A program made the position numbers and the translations under genes. A DNA stretch of 64,000 bases, from assembly GCA_964035015.1 (NCBI GenBank), contig OZ036015.1:7032766-7096765 (forward strand), read 5' to 3'. Under the pieces are notes generated by a model. That model saw nothing but the letters and a program-made list of their open reading frames with translations. It was not told where the DNA came from and ran no database searches. This document shows, piece after piece, positions 48,011 to 57,462 of this stretch. This DNA comes from Corallium rubrum (lineage: Eukaryota; Cnidaria; Anthozoa; Scleralcyonacea; Coralliidae). Position 1 is the first letter of the stretch; every line of letters begins with the position of its first letter.

Positions 48011-48103
48011 ATGGATGAGTTTGGGGATATTGATGAATTACAACTGCTAGAAGGACTTTCATTGCAAGAAATTGAAGAATTATCCAACGCCATAGATCTA
48101 GAG
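48011..48103 (+). CDS. First coding exon, possible tropomodulin-like N terminus (copy 1)
   Basis: Thirty-one codons from ATG to a consensus donor (GAG/GTAAGAC): MDEFGDIDELQLLEGLSLQE, then IEELSNAIDLE. The pattern DELLxxLSxxEIEELxxxID resembles the N-terminal tropomyosin-binding helix of tropomodulin and leiomodin, which caps actin pointed ends; this is a tentative resemblance over a short stretch. The exon ends in phase 0. No later exon could be recognised in the window, although three more copies of this exon follow on the same strand. The 5' part (ATGGAT) is found only here. Alternatives are an unrelated gene, or a transposon-captured exon. Confidence 0.5.
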
Positions 48104-48175
48104 GTAAGACTTTTTAGTTTTTAAAATGAAATTTCATACTCTAACATCCTGATTTTTTATAGTTCTCAAATATTT

Positions 48176-48281
48176 AACAATTATTCGCCGAAGGTGAGGT
48201 GAATATCGGTGAATAATAACCGATATGAAGTCGAGGTTATTATCCAGCGATATTCATTGAGCTGGAGGTGAATAATTGTTT
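48176..48281. mobile_element. Hairpin MITE, ACAATTATTC family (copy in intron unit 1)
   Basis: AACAATTATTCGCC at the left pairs with GGTGAATAATTGTT at the right, and the interior has GAATATCGGTGAATAATAAC with inverse partners. Related copies are at 49194, 50482, 52263 and, more diverged, 54760. Confidence 0.8.
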
Positions 48282-48417
48282 TAGTACAAATACACATTTT
48301 CGTACTTTTAGGAAAAACATTCTCTTTAAAATTGTTAATTTCCTGGACAATTTACAGACTGGACAATTTACAGTTGAGATATAATATTTGTTTTAGTACA
48401 AATACACATTTTGCACA

Positions 48418-48758
48418 TGGGTGCTAAGGGGATCGAAAAAGTGCCGGATCTTTAATATGTTCACACGACATCGCCAAGGGTTCCGTTTTCATCCCGCTCC
48501 GTCAAATTTCTCCGGTTAGAGCGCCGTTTTCAACTCGCTGCAGACTAGTGTTAAACATATATATAATTCTGGGTTTCTCCTTAGATAGACGTACACAAGA
48601 TCTGGTTGATTCACTTTCTTATTTCTGATTTAATATGTAACGCCTTCATATTAACTCTTGACTCCTTCAAATAGACTCCTTCGACATAGTTCGACAACAC
48701 GAGTTAATCACATGACCTAATTCCTAAGTCATTACGTCACTCTCTATAATTTACAACA
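48418..48758 (-). mobile_element. BEL/Pao 3' LTR, copy 1
   Basis: A TG...CA block (341 bp) preceded, in element orientation, by the purine tract AAGGGGGGAG at 48759-48768. This is the polypurine tract expected just before a 3' LTR. Confidence 0.75.
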
Positions 48759-48841
48759 CTCCCCCCTTGATTGACTGTTAAGGTCAATCAATGGTAGGAT
48801 TAAAAACTACAAACTATAAATTTCAAAGTAACAGTTAACAT

Positions 48842-49035
48842 TTAATTATGGAGTTCATGTATATGTTCTGGTTCATCATCTGGTACAAAATTGATGTGTG
48901 GGCAGACTTCGTCCTCCTCCTCACGTTTACTTCTAATTTCAATTGGAAACAATCGCTGAATTGGTCTTTTCAGCTCCTTCATCCTTCTTGCTGAGGACAA
49001 TCGGACAACAGCTGCTCGAACCTTACCATTTTTGG
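48842..49035 (-). pseudogene. BEL/Pao polyprotein C-terminal fragment, copy 1
   Basis: About 64 codons from TPKNGKVRAAVVRLSSARRM through KELKRPIQRLFPIEI to a stop near the LTR. The G-K-V-R-x-x-V-x-x ... L-K-R-P-I-x-x-L-x-P-x-E pattern is the C-terminal domain found after the integrase in BEL/Pao retrotransposons. Everything upstream of this domain is missing, so it is a 5'-truncated insertion. The break with host sequence lies within CCATTTTTGGGAGTTTGGGG. It is followed in element orientation by the polypurine tract and LTR. Confidence 0.75.
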
Positions 49036-49122
49036 GAGTTTGGGGATATTGATGAACTACAACTCCTAGAAGGACTTTCATTGCAAGAAATTGAAGAATT
49101 ATCCAACGCCATAGATCTAGAG
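49036..49122 (+). pseudogene. Truncated copy 2 of the plus-strand first exon
   Basis: Repeats the exon from GAGTTTGGGGATATTGATG to the donor GAG/GTAAGAC but lacks the ATG and 5' UTR, which are replaced by BEL/Pao sequence. The donor remains intact. It lies 1019 bp downstream of the same position in copy 1. Confidence 0.8.
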
Positions 49123-49193
49123 GTAAGACTTTTTAGTTTTTAAAATGAAATTTCCTACTCTGACATCCTGATTTTTTATAGTTCTCAATATTT

Positions 49194-49299
49194 AACAATT
49201 ATTCGCCGAAGGTGAGGTGAATATCGGTGAATAATAACCGAGATGAAGTCGAGGTTATTATCCAGCGATATTCATTGAGCCGGAGGTGAATAATTGTTT
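49194..49299. mobile_element. Hairpin MITE, ACAATTATTC family (intron unit 2)
   Basis: Near-identical to the copy at 48176-48281; carried along by the tandem duplication. Confidence 0.8.
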
Positions 49300-49435
49300 T
49301 AGTACAAATACACATTTTCGTACCCTTAGGAAAAACATTCTCTTTAAAATTGTTAATTTCCTGGACAATCTACAGACTGGACAATTTACAGTTGAGATAT
49401 AATATCTGTTTTAGTACAAATACACATTTTGCACA

Positions 49436-49796
49436 TGGGTGCTAAAGGGATCGAAAAAGTGCCGGATCTTTAATATGTTCACACGACACATCGCCAAGGG
49501 TTCCGTTTTCATCCCGCTCCGTCAAATTGCTCCGGTTGGAGCGCCGTTTTCAACTCGCTGCAGACTAGTGTGAACGGGGTTGTATGACTTGTTGATATAA
49601 TTCTGGGTTTCGTTTCTCCTTAGGTAGACGTACACAAGATCTTGTTGATTCACTTTCTTATTTCTGATTTAATATGTAACGCCTTCATATTAACTCTTGA
49701 CTCCTTCAAAGAGACTCCTTCGACACAGTTCGACAACACGAGTTAATCGCATGACCTAATTCCTAAGTCATTACGTCACTCTCTATAATTTCAACA
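49436..49796 (-). mobile_element. BEL/Pao 3' LTR, copy 2
   Basis: 361-bp LTR with the adjoining purine tract (AAGGGGGAG on the minus strand). Confidence 0.75.
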
Positions 49797-49878
49797 CTCC
49801 CCCTTGATTGACTGTTAAGGTCAATCAATGGTAGGATTAAAAACTACAAACTATAAATTTCAAAGTAACAGTCAACAT

Positions 49879-50072
49879 TTAATTATGGAGTTCATGTATA
49901 TGTTCTGGTTCATCATCTGGCACAAACTTGATGTGTGGGCAGACTTCGTCCTCCTCCTCACGTTTACTTCTAATTTCAATTGGAAACAATCGCTGAATTG
50001 GTCTTTTCAGCTCCTTCATCCTTCTTGCTGAGGACAATCGGACAACAGCTGCTCGAACCTTACCATTTTTGG
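49879..50072 (-). pseudogene. BEL/Pao C-terminal fragment, copy 2
   Basis: Same C-terminal domain remnant as at 48842-49035 (PKNGKVRAAVVRL ... RPIQRLFPIEI), nearly identical, with one Asn/Lys difference in the CPHI(N/K)FVPDDEP stretch. Confidence 0.75.
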
Positions 50073-50085
50073 GAGTTTGGGGATA

Positions 50086-50333
50086 TAGACGAGTTTCAGG
50101 GTGTTGCGTGCGCATCGTTTTGGAAAGAAATTGTCGGGCTCTTGGCGGGCTCCCCACAAAGTAAGGAATGGCAAACAGACTTGCTAGCGAGCCAACAACA
50201 GCAGAATAACAATGTTTTATATCCAGAAACAACTGTATCTACACTTTGTTTATTTTAAACAGTATGTTTACTTTGAGTGGAGCTTGCCAGTTCTTTTGAA
50301 AAATGATGCGCGCGCAACACCCTGAAACTCACC
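50086..50333. mobile_element. ~248-bp MITE inserted at TA in exon copy 3
   Basis: Terminal inverted repeats GAGTTTCAGGGTGTTGCG (left) and CGCAACACCCTGAAACTC (right) with a few bases outside, flanked by TA on both sides. The empty site is visible in the other copies (GGGGATATTGATGAAC), so this is a clean insertion after the duplication that made copy 3. TA duplication suggests a Tc1/mariner-type relative. Confidence 0.8.
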
Positions 50334-50409
50334 TATTGCTGAACTACAACTCCCAGAAGGACTTTCATTGCAAGAAATTGAAGAATTATCCAACGCCATA
50401 GATCTAGAG
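50334..50409 (+). pseudogene. Copy 3 of the plus-strand first exon, split by a MITE
   Basis: Resumes after the MITE at TATTGCTGAACTACAACTCC and runs to the intact donor GAG/GTAAGAC. It lacks the ATG and has an Asp-to-Ala type change (GATGAA to GCTGAA). Confidence 0.75.
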
Positions 50410-50481
50410 GTAAGACGTTTTAGTTTTTAAAATGAAATTTCCTACTCTGACATCCTGATTTTTTATAGTTCTCAAATATTT

Positions 50482-50585
50482 AACAATCATTCGCCGAAGG
50501 TGAGGTGAATATCGGTGAATAATAACCGAGATGAAGTCGAGGTTATTATGCAGCGATATTCATTGAGCCGGAGGTGAATAATTGT
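50482..50585. mobile_element. Hairpin MITE, ACAATTATTC family (intron unit 3)
   Basis: Third duplicated copy; the left end has a C substitution (ACAATCATTCGCC). Confidence 0.78.
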
Positions 50586-50723
50586 TTTAGTACAAATACA
50601 CATTTTCGTACTTTTAGGAAAAACATTCTCTTTAAAATTGTTAATTTCCTGGACAATTTACAGACTGGACAATTTACAGTTGAGATATAATATTTGTTTT
50701 AGTACAAATACACATTTTGCACA

Positions 50724-51083
50724 TGGGTGCTAAAGGGATCGAAAAAGTGCCGGATCTTTAATATGTTCACACGACATCGCCAAGGGTTCCGTTTTCATCC
50801 CGCTCCGTCAAATTGCTCCGGTTAGAGCGCCGTTTTCAACTCGCTGCAGACTCGTGTGAACGGGGTTGTATGACTTGTTGATGTAATTCTGGGTTTCTCC
50901 TTAGATAAGATAGACGTACACAAGATCTGGTTGATTCACTTTCTTATTTCTGATTTAATATGTAACGCCTTCATATTAACTCTTGACTCCTTCAAATAGA
51001 CTCCTTCGACACAGTTCGACAACACGAGTTAATCACATGACCTAATTCCTAAGTCATTACGTCACTCTCTATAATTTACAACA
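50724..51083 (-). mobile_element. BEL/Pao 3' LTR, copy 3
   Basis: 360-bp LTR. The polypurine tract beside it has expanded to an 18- to 19-base G run on the minus strand (51084-51102). Confidence 0.75.
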
Positions 51084-51176
51084 CCCCCCCCCCCCCCCCC
51101 CTTGATTGACTGTTAAGGTCAATCAATGGTAGGATTAAAAACTACAAACTATAAATTTCAAAGTAACAGTCAACAT

Positions 51177-51370
51177 TTAATTATGGAGTTCATTTATATG
51201 TTGTGGTTCATCATCTGGTACAAACTTGATGTGTGGGCAGACTTCGTCCTCTTCCTCACGTTTACTTCTAATTTCAATTGGAAACAATCGCTGAATTGGT
51301 CTTTTTAGCTCCTTCATCCTTCTTGCTGAGGACAATCGGACAACAGCTGCTCGAACCTTACCATTTTTGG
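51177..51370 (-). pseudogene. BEL/Pao C-terminal fragment, copy 3
   Basis: Third copy of the truncated BEL/Pao C terminus, ending with an EPQHINELHN variant. Confidence 0.75.
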
Positions 51371-51457
51371 GAGTTTGGGGATATTGATGAACTACAACTC
51401 CTAGAAGGACTTTCACTGCAAGAAATTGAAGAATTATCCAACGCCATAGATCTAGAG
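51371..51457 (+). pseudogene. Truncated copy 4 of the plus-strand first exon
   Basis: Same truncation point as copy 2, with an intact donor. It is the last unit of the tandem series; the intron after it is interrupted by another insertion at 51541. Confidence 0.78.
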
Positions 51458-51540
51458 GTAAGACTTTTTAATTTTTAAAATGAAATTTCATACTCTGACA
51501 TCCTGATTTTTTATAGTTCTCAAATATTTAACAATTATTA

Positions 51541-52262
51541 TATGGTAGCAGCGCTGAGAGGTCCGAATACGGAAATCCTGTAATTTGATTGGTTCATAAG
51601 CGGTCGGATATTTCCCGTATCCGCCCGCTCAGAGCGGAATCTGCCGTTCGGGACCGTAAGTTTTATAAACAAAATGGCAGTCATGTCAGTATATGCAACA
51701 ACGACATGGATTATAATTTCAGAACTACTCATTGTTGAAATATATCGTGCAGGTATGTTGTTAGACATTTTATAAGTTTTCATTTGATGTATAGTTCGAG
51801 TTTCCACGTTTTGTGAAAGTTTTTAAAATGTCCAAACGTTCGTAACATTGGTAATAATAATATAACATTTACTTCTCACAAGTATTAGAATTTCAGATGA
51901 TTTTTTATTCAACTACTTAACGTACGATCTTGAGCAATATGTCAAACAAAAGCAATTGAAAAATACTATTTGGGGTAGAAAGTTCAGGATTCTAACTCAA
52001 CCGAAAGTACTTTAAAAATGGGAAAATGTCTGCCATTTTCGTTTAGTTCGCAAGAAAGATAGATCGAGTTTTCACAGAACGTTCACAACATTTATGGCCA
52101 TATAATAAACTACTTATTGACCTCGCTTGTTCGGTCTGTACTAGTGAAATATCGGACCTCTGTTTTTTCCACAGACCTCAACTCGCTGCGCTCGTCTGGG
52201 TCCGTACTAAAAAAACATCGGTCCGATATTTCACTAGTACAGACCTCACGCTCGGTCAATAA
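51541..52262. mobile_element. ~720-bp element nested in a hairpin MITE
   Basis: The ACAATTATTC MITE present in units 1-3 is split here: its left end stops at 51540 and the rest resumes at 52263 (TATTCGCCAAAGGTGAGG). The insert carries a GGTCGGATATTTCCCGTATC-type palindrome near its left end and a large hairpin at its right end. It has no transposase frame. Confidence 0.65.
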
Positions 52263-52272
52263 GTAGTTATTA
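52103..52272. repeat. ~170-bp hairpin (ACTAGTGAAATATCGGACC arms)
   Basis: Outer arms TAATAAACTACTTATTGACC with inverse GGTCAATAAGTAGTTATTA; inner arms GTACTAGTGAAATATCGG with their inverse. A related hairpin is at 58180-58350. Confidence 0.8.
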
Positions 52273-52366
52273 TTCGCCAAAGGTGAGGAGAATATCGGTG
52301 AAAAATAACTGAGATGAATTCGAGGTTATTATCCGGCGATATTCACTGAGCCGGAGGTGAATAATT
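52263..52366. mobile_element. Hairpin MITE, ACAATTATTC family (right part, unit 4)
   Basis: Continues the copy broken at 51540 and ends GGAGGTGAATAATTGG. Confidence 0.7.
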
Positions 52367-52459
52367 GGTTCACTTTTTATACACATTTTTTAGTTTTTAT
52401 ACACATTTTCGTACTTTTAGGAAAAGCATTCTCCTTAAAATTGTTAATTTACTCTAAGG

Positions 52460-52560
52460 GTGCACCGGACATAGTATCCGGCCGGATAGTTAAAATATCA
52501 CTATCCGGTATCCGGTCGGATATTTTCATATATATTAGATATTTTGGATTTTATCATATA
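52460..52560. repeat. TATCCGGCCGGATA-type repeats
   Basis: Several ATCCGG and CCGGATA motifs in both orientations (GTATCCGGCCGGATAG, TATCCGGTCGGATATT), typical of hAT or related element ends. Looser copies are at 55385-55410 and 56275-56350. Confidence 0.55.
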
Positions 52561-52659
52561 TAGATTGCGTAAAGAGCACTGTTCACCTGCGAGGTTGATT
52601 GGTTCCTCTGGCTCGAGATATCCTGCACTATTCATCTGCGGGCAAAACAAAATGGCAGC

Positions 52660-53695
52660 CAGTTTTGCTTTGTTCACCGCAACCTCGTACCCAGGTTCTT
52701 ATCTCCGCTGCTCCGCCCACCGCTGCGAAAAGATCCTGGTTGCGGCTGGTCACGTGCCCCATAAAAATTGGGGTTTTCAATTAACGATTTAAAAAATACT
52801 CAGGGAGGAGTGACAAAGGCACAATTTATTACAACCGCTTCACCGTTTTTGTTTATACAAATAATGTATTACGTCTGGCGTCGTTGTCTGTCGCCAGGCT
52901 GTTTGATCGCAAAATATCTGTTGAAATGAAAACAACAAAAAACAAACGTACTCGGTGTTGACAAAACATATCTCGCTTTCTTCTGTGGTGTACGTCGGCG
53001 AAGAACAAAAGATCATGTCGAATCCAAAAGTTAAAGAAAGCCCGAAGAAGATATACCAATCGACTAATCTACATCACCGTCGAATACATGTCGACTTTGT
53101 CGCAGTGTTGGTGATGTGAAGTACCTTAAAAATTTGTACAACAAGGCAACTTTTGAACTGCTTTATTCGGCCGAAATGCCTTACGAAAAAAGACTTCCTT
53201 TCGACGAGTGCTCTTCCTCGTTTAACCTAAAGGCCATGTGAAAGAACATTACAAAATTTCAGTCACAAAGTTCAAGACGTTGGCTTGCGAGAGCCGAACC
53301 GCTTTCTCTCGCATCAAAAAATGCATTGACATTTCAGCCAATGCCCCGATAACCGCGGCAAAAAGTGCCGAAAGAAGCGATTCAGGAAAGATTGCAACTA
53401 TACAACATCAAGCCGACTGTCCTTTCACGCGTATTTGTCATCAACAGAAACTCAGGTAAATGCAGTTGTTGAATCGCGTTTTTCATTCTTTTTAGTAAAC
53501 TTTATAATAGTTCGCCTAAATCTAATATCAGATTTTAGAATATGTCTGACTTGTGTTGTAGCATTGTCATTGATTGTGCAGCTTACTAAAGCTTACCACC
53601 CCTCCCGCGAGTTAAAATTCGTTTAGGCGGCACGTGACCAGCCGCAACTGCCGCAACCAGGTTGTGTTCACCAAAGCAGAAGATTTTGTTGGTGA
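52660..53695. mobile_element. ~1-kb element with GGTTGCGGCTGGTCACGTGC inverted ends
   Basis: GCTTTGTTCACCGCAACC and GGTTGCGGCTGGTCACGTGC at 52668-52758 recur inverted at 53630-53690 (GGCACGTGACCAGCCGCAAC, TTGTGTTCACCAAAGC). The interior carries the degenerate coding remnant at 53060-53460. Confidence 0.6.
53060..53460 (+). pseudogene. Degenerate zinc-finger-like coding remnant
   Basis: One frame reads NTCRLCRSVGDVKYLKNLYN and continues KATFELLYSAEMPY to a TGA near 53238. A shifted frame then continues KEHYKISVTKFKTLACESRT and KKCIDISANAP. The CRLC start and later cysteine spacing resemble ZAD-type N-terminal zinc-binding domains. The single-base frame change at the TGA implies a broken copy, or an intron I cannot see. 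It lies inside the 1-kb inverted-end element. Assignment is tentative. Confidence 0.3.
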
Positions 53696-53742
53696 ACAAG
53701 GCTGATGTAGTAGAATAACGAGAAAATTCAACAAAATTAAGT

Positions 53743-54463
53743 AGTGAACCTGCACAATCCAACGAGAACGAACGAATATGCAGTTATGCTAATTATATGG
53801 CAAGCAAAATCTTAGATGTTCATTGACTGACTGTTGCCGGAATGTAATCAATAGTCGTCAACATTCAGTATATAAGAACGACCAAAACGCGTATAGCCGT
53901 ACTATACCTTCACGCTGGAACCCGATCGAGAAACCATACATATCATGCTATTCGTAAGACCATTTGAACCATACCGGCACAGAAATCACCTGAGGTATAG
54001 TGTTAAGAAAATGTTCTCTTACTTGCCACAACCATGCACCGCTTCACAATTTATGTCAACTCCAAATTGTCATTAACCCATTGGTAGCTCTCCCCTTGAC
54101 CACCTTGACAAGTATATAAAATCGTCTGGCAGGGCTAGCCTTACCAAAAGAGCTCATGCAACACATGATAGTGCAAGGGCTAGCCCTACCAAAAAAGCTC
54201 ATGTAAACACGAGATAAATTACTAGGGCTAGCACTTACCAAAAAAGCTCATGTAAACACGAGATAAATTAGAATCAGTCCCAGAAGACTGATTCAGCCAG
54301 CCGGTTGGAACGACAAGTGATTATCACCCACCCCAGTACTGTCGAATATCATAATAATTTGTCGTCTCAACCAATAGGAAAGCGAGTCCGTACGAGTCTG
54401 GACTACTGAGTCGTTCAGTTAATAAGGTTATTCGTTCGTTCTCGTTGGATTGTACAGGTTCAC
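53743..54463. mobile_element. ~720-bp inverted-end MITE carrying 48-bp satellite units
   Basis: GTGAACCTGCACAATCCAAC and GAGAACGAACGAAT at the left recur inverted at the right (ATTCGTTCGTTCTCGTTGG, then TGTACAGGTTCAC). Between them lie about three units of the 48-bp satellite (54131-54270). Confidence 0.75.
54131..54270 (-). repeat. Outlying 48-bp satellite units (~3)
   Basis: Recognisable AAAAAGCTCATGTAAACACG and GAGATAAATTACTAGGGCTA units, the first degenerate. Confidence 0.9.
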
Positions 54464-54529
54464 TAATACGAGAGTGTCCACAGGTGCGTTTCTTTACAAT
54501 TTTCTAGCCATTAATTTATTCAAACCCTA

Positions 54530-54655
54530 CCAAAAAAAAAAGCTCATGTAAACACGAGGAATAAATTACTAGGAGCTAACCTTGCCAAAAAAGCTCATGC
54601 AAACATGATAAATTACTAGGGCAAGCCCTACCAAAAAACCCATGTAAACATATCG
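54530..54655 (-). repeat. Outlying 48-bp satellite units (~2-3)
   Basis: AAGCTCATGTAAACACGAGG and GCTCATGCAAACATGATAAA type units with small indels. Confidence 0.88.
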
Positions 54656-54759
54656 AGTACGCCAAGTTGCTAGAGGCCGTATCTTAGTGTCTTGTATAAA
54701 AATACCGAAAAATATAAGAATGTTGAACTTGTTATTTCATTTATGAGGTATATGCTAAA

Positions 54760-54870
54760 ACAATTATTCAACTCAGTGTCTGTGAATAGTGAGTGGATAT
54801 ATTCACATCGCCGCTTCACGGCTCGGCGAATATCCACTCACTATTCATCTCCACTTCAGTGAATAATTGT
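54760..54870. mobile_element. Hairpin MITE (ACAATTATTCA ... TGAATAATTGT)
   Basis: Near-perfect hairpin of about 110 bp with inner arms AGTGAGTGGATATATTCAC and CGAATATCCACTCACT. A diverged member of the family at 48176. Confidence 0.85.
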
Positions 54871-56340
54871 TAATTATCATTCATTTGGATTCTATCCTGC
54901 ATTCTGATTGGTTAATTCACCTGCAAATACATGAGTGCAAATACTTTTATGAGCATGTGCACTAGCGATAGCGCTGCTGACTGCAAATAATTTTCGTAAA
55001 CATGGCGGCAAGTTCTTCAGCTATCCGAGGAAGTAATGGAGAGTATTTGGAAGCATCCATAAGGAAAATGTACTTCAGTTAAAAGGAAGATTTAGTGAGA
55101 TAAAAAGCAAGACTCGTGTCAACAAAAAGTAAGTTTTGTGAAGATTTTAATATGCTGAAGACAAAGAGAAGAATGACAATCTCTAACTTCAAGCATTTAA
55201 AAATTTTAACTATTTTATGAATGATAAATCAATTATTAAACTCGTCTATCGCAAAATATCATGATTTGTCAGTGTCTCGCTACCAGTTATTTGCCTGTGC
55301 CTTCATCATCGGCAAATTACTTAGTAGTTCGCCACTGACAAAGCATGATCATTTTGCTCAGACTCGTCCAATAATTGATAAATATCCGGCCGGACACCGG
55401 ATGATTTGTTTTTTGATAATTTGGCATTACTTTTGGGTAATTTTCCAGGATCTAAGTAAATTCTTGAAGTAATAATAGTATACACTATACATAATGTGTA
55501 TAGAATATCCAGCATCATTTATTTCTCAAAGAGTGAAATTTTGGCACGGCTTTTAAACTGAGAAAAGTGCACACGCGATCATCCGAAGATAGTTGTTGCA
55601 GTTAAATAACTCGTTTCCAGGATGGCCGTAAGCTTGGGTGGTTTGGATTGAAATAAAAACCACCAAACCAACCGACTTTAAACCGGTTAAACCGTAACAC
55701 CAGTTTTTTTAAAATTTCAGAAAGTAATGCAGTTTCAGTATTGAACTAATTGAAGGAACGCAATTTCCAATTTTTGAAAGCGCTAGACGTCATAATTTGG
55801 CTGTATAATTATAAATGACTGCATAAATCACGGCAAAATATTGAACAAAAAACGATCGTTCAGCGAAAACGTTTGCTAACTTTAATTTTATTTTGCTTTT
55901 CTCATCTTTGATAGTAACAATTTTAAGAACTAAACAAAATTATACATTGTAACATTGTAATAAATAGTGATGATGGTTTTCCGGTTTTTCTAAAAGCTAA
56001 ACCGAAAAAACTGGTTTAATAATAAAAACGAAAAAAAAAGGTAAACCGCACAACCTTAGATGGCCGCGTACTAAATGGTGGCAACAACTGTTTTAGTGTT
56101 TTTCTCTGTATTTTCCACGTTTATCCGAAGTAATATTGATTTTACAGAAGAGTTTGAGGGAAGAAACCCAGATAATTCGGTCACAAAGTAGGTTGTAACT
56201 CAGAAACTATGTAATAAGTAATTCACAAGTAATTCAAGTATTCTACCAGATAGAGGTACCAAAGACTTGGACACAAAAATATCTGGTATCCAGGGGATAT
56301 CTGGTCAGATATCTGGCTGGAACTTTTTCCAACTATCCGG
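54871..56340. other. AT-rich DNA, no supported gene
   Basis: Only short open frames. An ATG at about 55003 opens a short frame (MAASSSAIRGSNGEYLEASI-type) that ends soon and has no recognised domain. At 55660-56060 AACCGGTTAAACCG-like sequence recurs inverted (ACCGGTTTAAACC-type motifs), probably a diverged transposon. Confidence 0.4.
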
Positions 56341-56349
56341 CAAATCCGG

Positions 56350-56465
56350 TATATTACTATGGCCAGCCTTGCAAAATAGGTTCATGTAGCACGAGATAGA
56401 ATTACTATGGTCTAACCCTACCAAAAAGCTCATGTAAACAAGAGACAAATTACTAGGGCTAAAAA
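56350..56465 (-). repeat. Outlying 48-bp satellite units (degenerate, ~2)
   Basis: AAAAGCTCATGTAAACAAGA and ATTACTAGGGCTAAAAAGCC with mutated neighbours. Confidence 0.75.
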
Positions 56466-56509
56466 GCCTACTTGTCTGTTGCATTGACAAATTGACGTGT
56501 GGCTAAGGG

Positions 56510-56890
56510 GTGTTCATACGGAGGTGAGCCAGCCCGGGTACCAGAGCTAGCCCGCTTTGCCGAGATGATTTTTATCGTGTTTATATGAGAAGGGCTAGCT
56601 CGCCTAGCTGGGCTAGCTTGCTTGTTGTGCCATTGCGTAATTTATCAGTTCTGGTGAGACACGAAGTCTCATTGTTTTAAATATGAACTGTACATGGCCA
56701 GGCAGAACTTGTGAATTGTTAATATGTCTAAGAAAGCTGATAAAAGCAAATTTTGGTGCATGCACGAAGCTTTTAATGCCAGCCCGAGTAGGCCAGCTAG
56801 CCCGGTCAATCGTGTTTACATGGGGGAAAAGCCAGCCCGGGTAACTGAGATCCCGGTCTAACAAAGTGGGATTTCGGCTAGGCTGGCTGG
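56510..56890. repeat. AGCCCGGGTA / GGGCTAGC element, possible ancestor of the 48-bp unit
   Basis: Inverted relation between GTGAGCCAGCCCGGGTACC (left) and GCCAGCCCGGGTAACTGAG plus CTAGCTGGGCTAGC (right). The segments ATCGTGTTTATATGAGAAGG and ATCGTGTTTACATGGGGG parallel the CTCGTGTTTACATGAGC side of the 48-bp satellite. A third piece lies at 58730-58790. Confidence 0.55.
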
Positions 56891-56950
56891 CTTGGCTCTC
56901 ATAATAAACACAAGATGAAAATGAATAAACAATTATTGAATGAGGTTGAG

Positions 56951-57058
56951 CATGATATCAGTCGAGAATTATCAAGGACGAGGTTTGTGTTATCCACCGA
57001 AGCCGAAGGCTGAGGTGGATAACACAAACCGAGGCCTTGATAATTCTCGATGTCATGC
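56951..57058. repeat. ~108-bp hairpin (CGAGAATTATCAAGG arms)
   Basis: TCGAGAATTATCAAGGACGA and GGTTTGTGTTATCCACC face their inverse across a short CGAAGCCGAAGGC loop; a MITE-like palindrome. Confidence 0.88.
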
Positions 57059-57074
57059 AAAAACCGAATCCAAA

Positions 57075-57300
57075 ACACGAGATAAATTACTAGGGCTATA
57101 GCCTCTACCAAAATAGCTCATCTGTAAACACGAGATAAATTACTAGGGCTGGCCCTACCAAAAAAAGCTCATGTAAACACGGGATAAATTACTACCGGGC
57201 TAACCTTGCCAAAAAAGCTCATGCAAACATGATAAATTACTAGGGCTAGCCCTTACCAAAAAAGCTCATGTAAACACGAGAGATAAATTACTAGGGCTAG
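57075..57300 (-). repeat. Outlying 48-bp satellite units (~5)
   Basis: Five AAAGCTCATGTAAACACG / GATAAATTACTAGGGCTA units with small indels. Confidence 0.9.
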
Positions 57301-57398
57301 TCAAGCAAAGAACAACACCATTTTGTATCTCTTCAAAAATATTTAGTTTTGGCGGGATTTTTAGCAAGCTGCCGACCGCGCTTGGGGCTTGGGTTCGA

Positions 57399-57462
57399 CA
57401 GCGTGCAATAATACCTTGTTTTGGATCGAAGTTCGATCCAAAACAAGGTATTATTGCATGCT
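57399..57462. repeat. 64-bp perfect-type hairpin
   Basis: CAGCGTGCAATAATACCTTG, then TTTTGGATCGAA, face the inverse with almost no loop. Confidence 0.9.

Noticed and set aside
49879..50232. 117-codon minus-strand frame as one protein
   Set aside because: Its N-terminal half lies in the MITE at 50086-50333; only the PKNGKVR... part is BEL/Pao.
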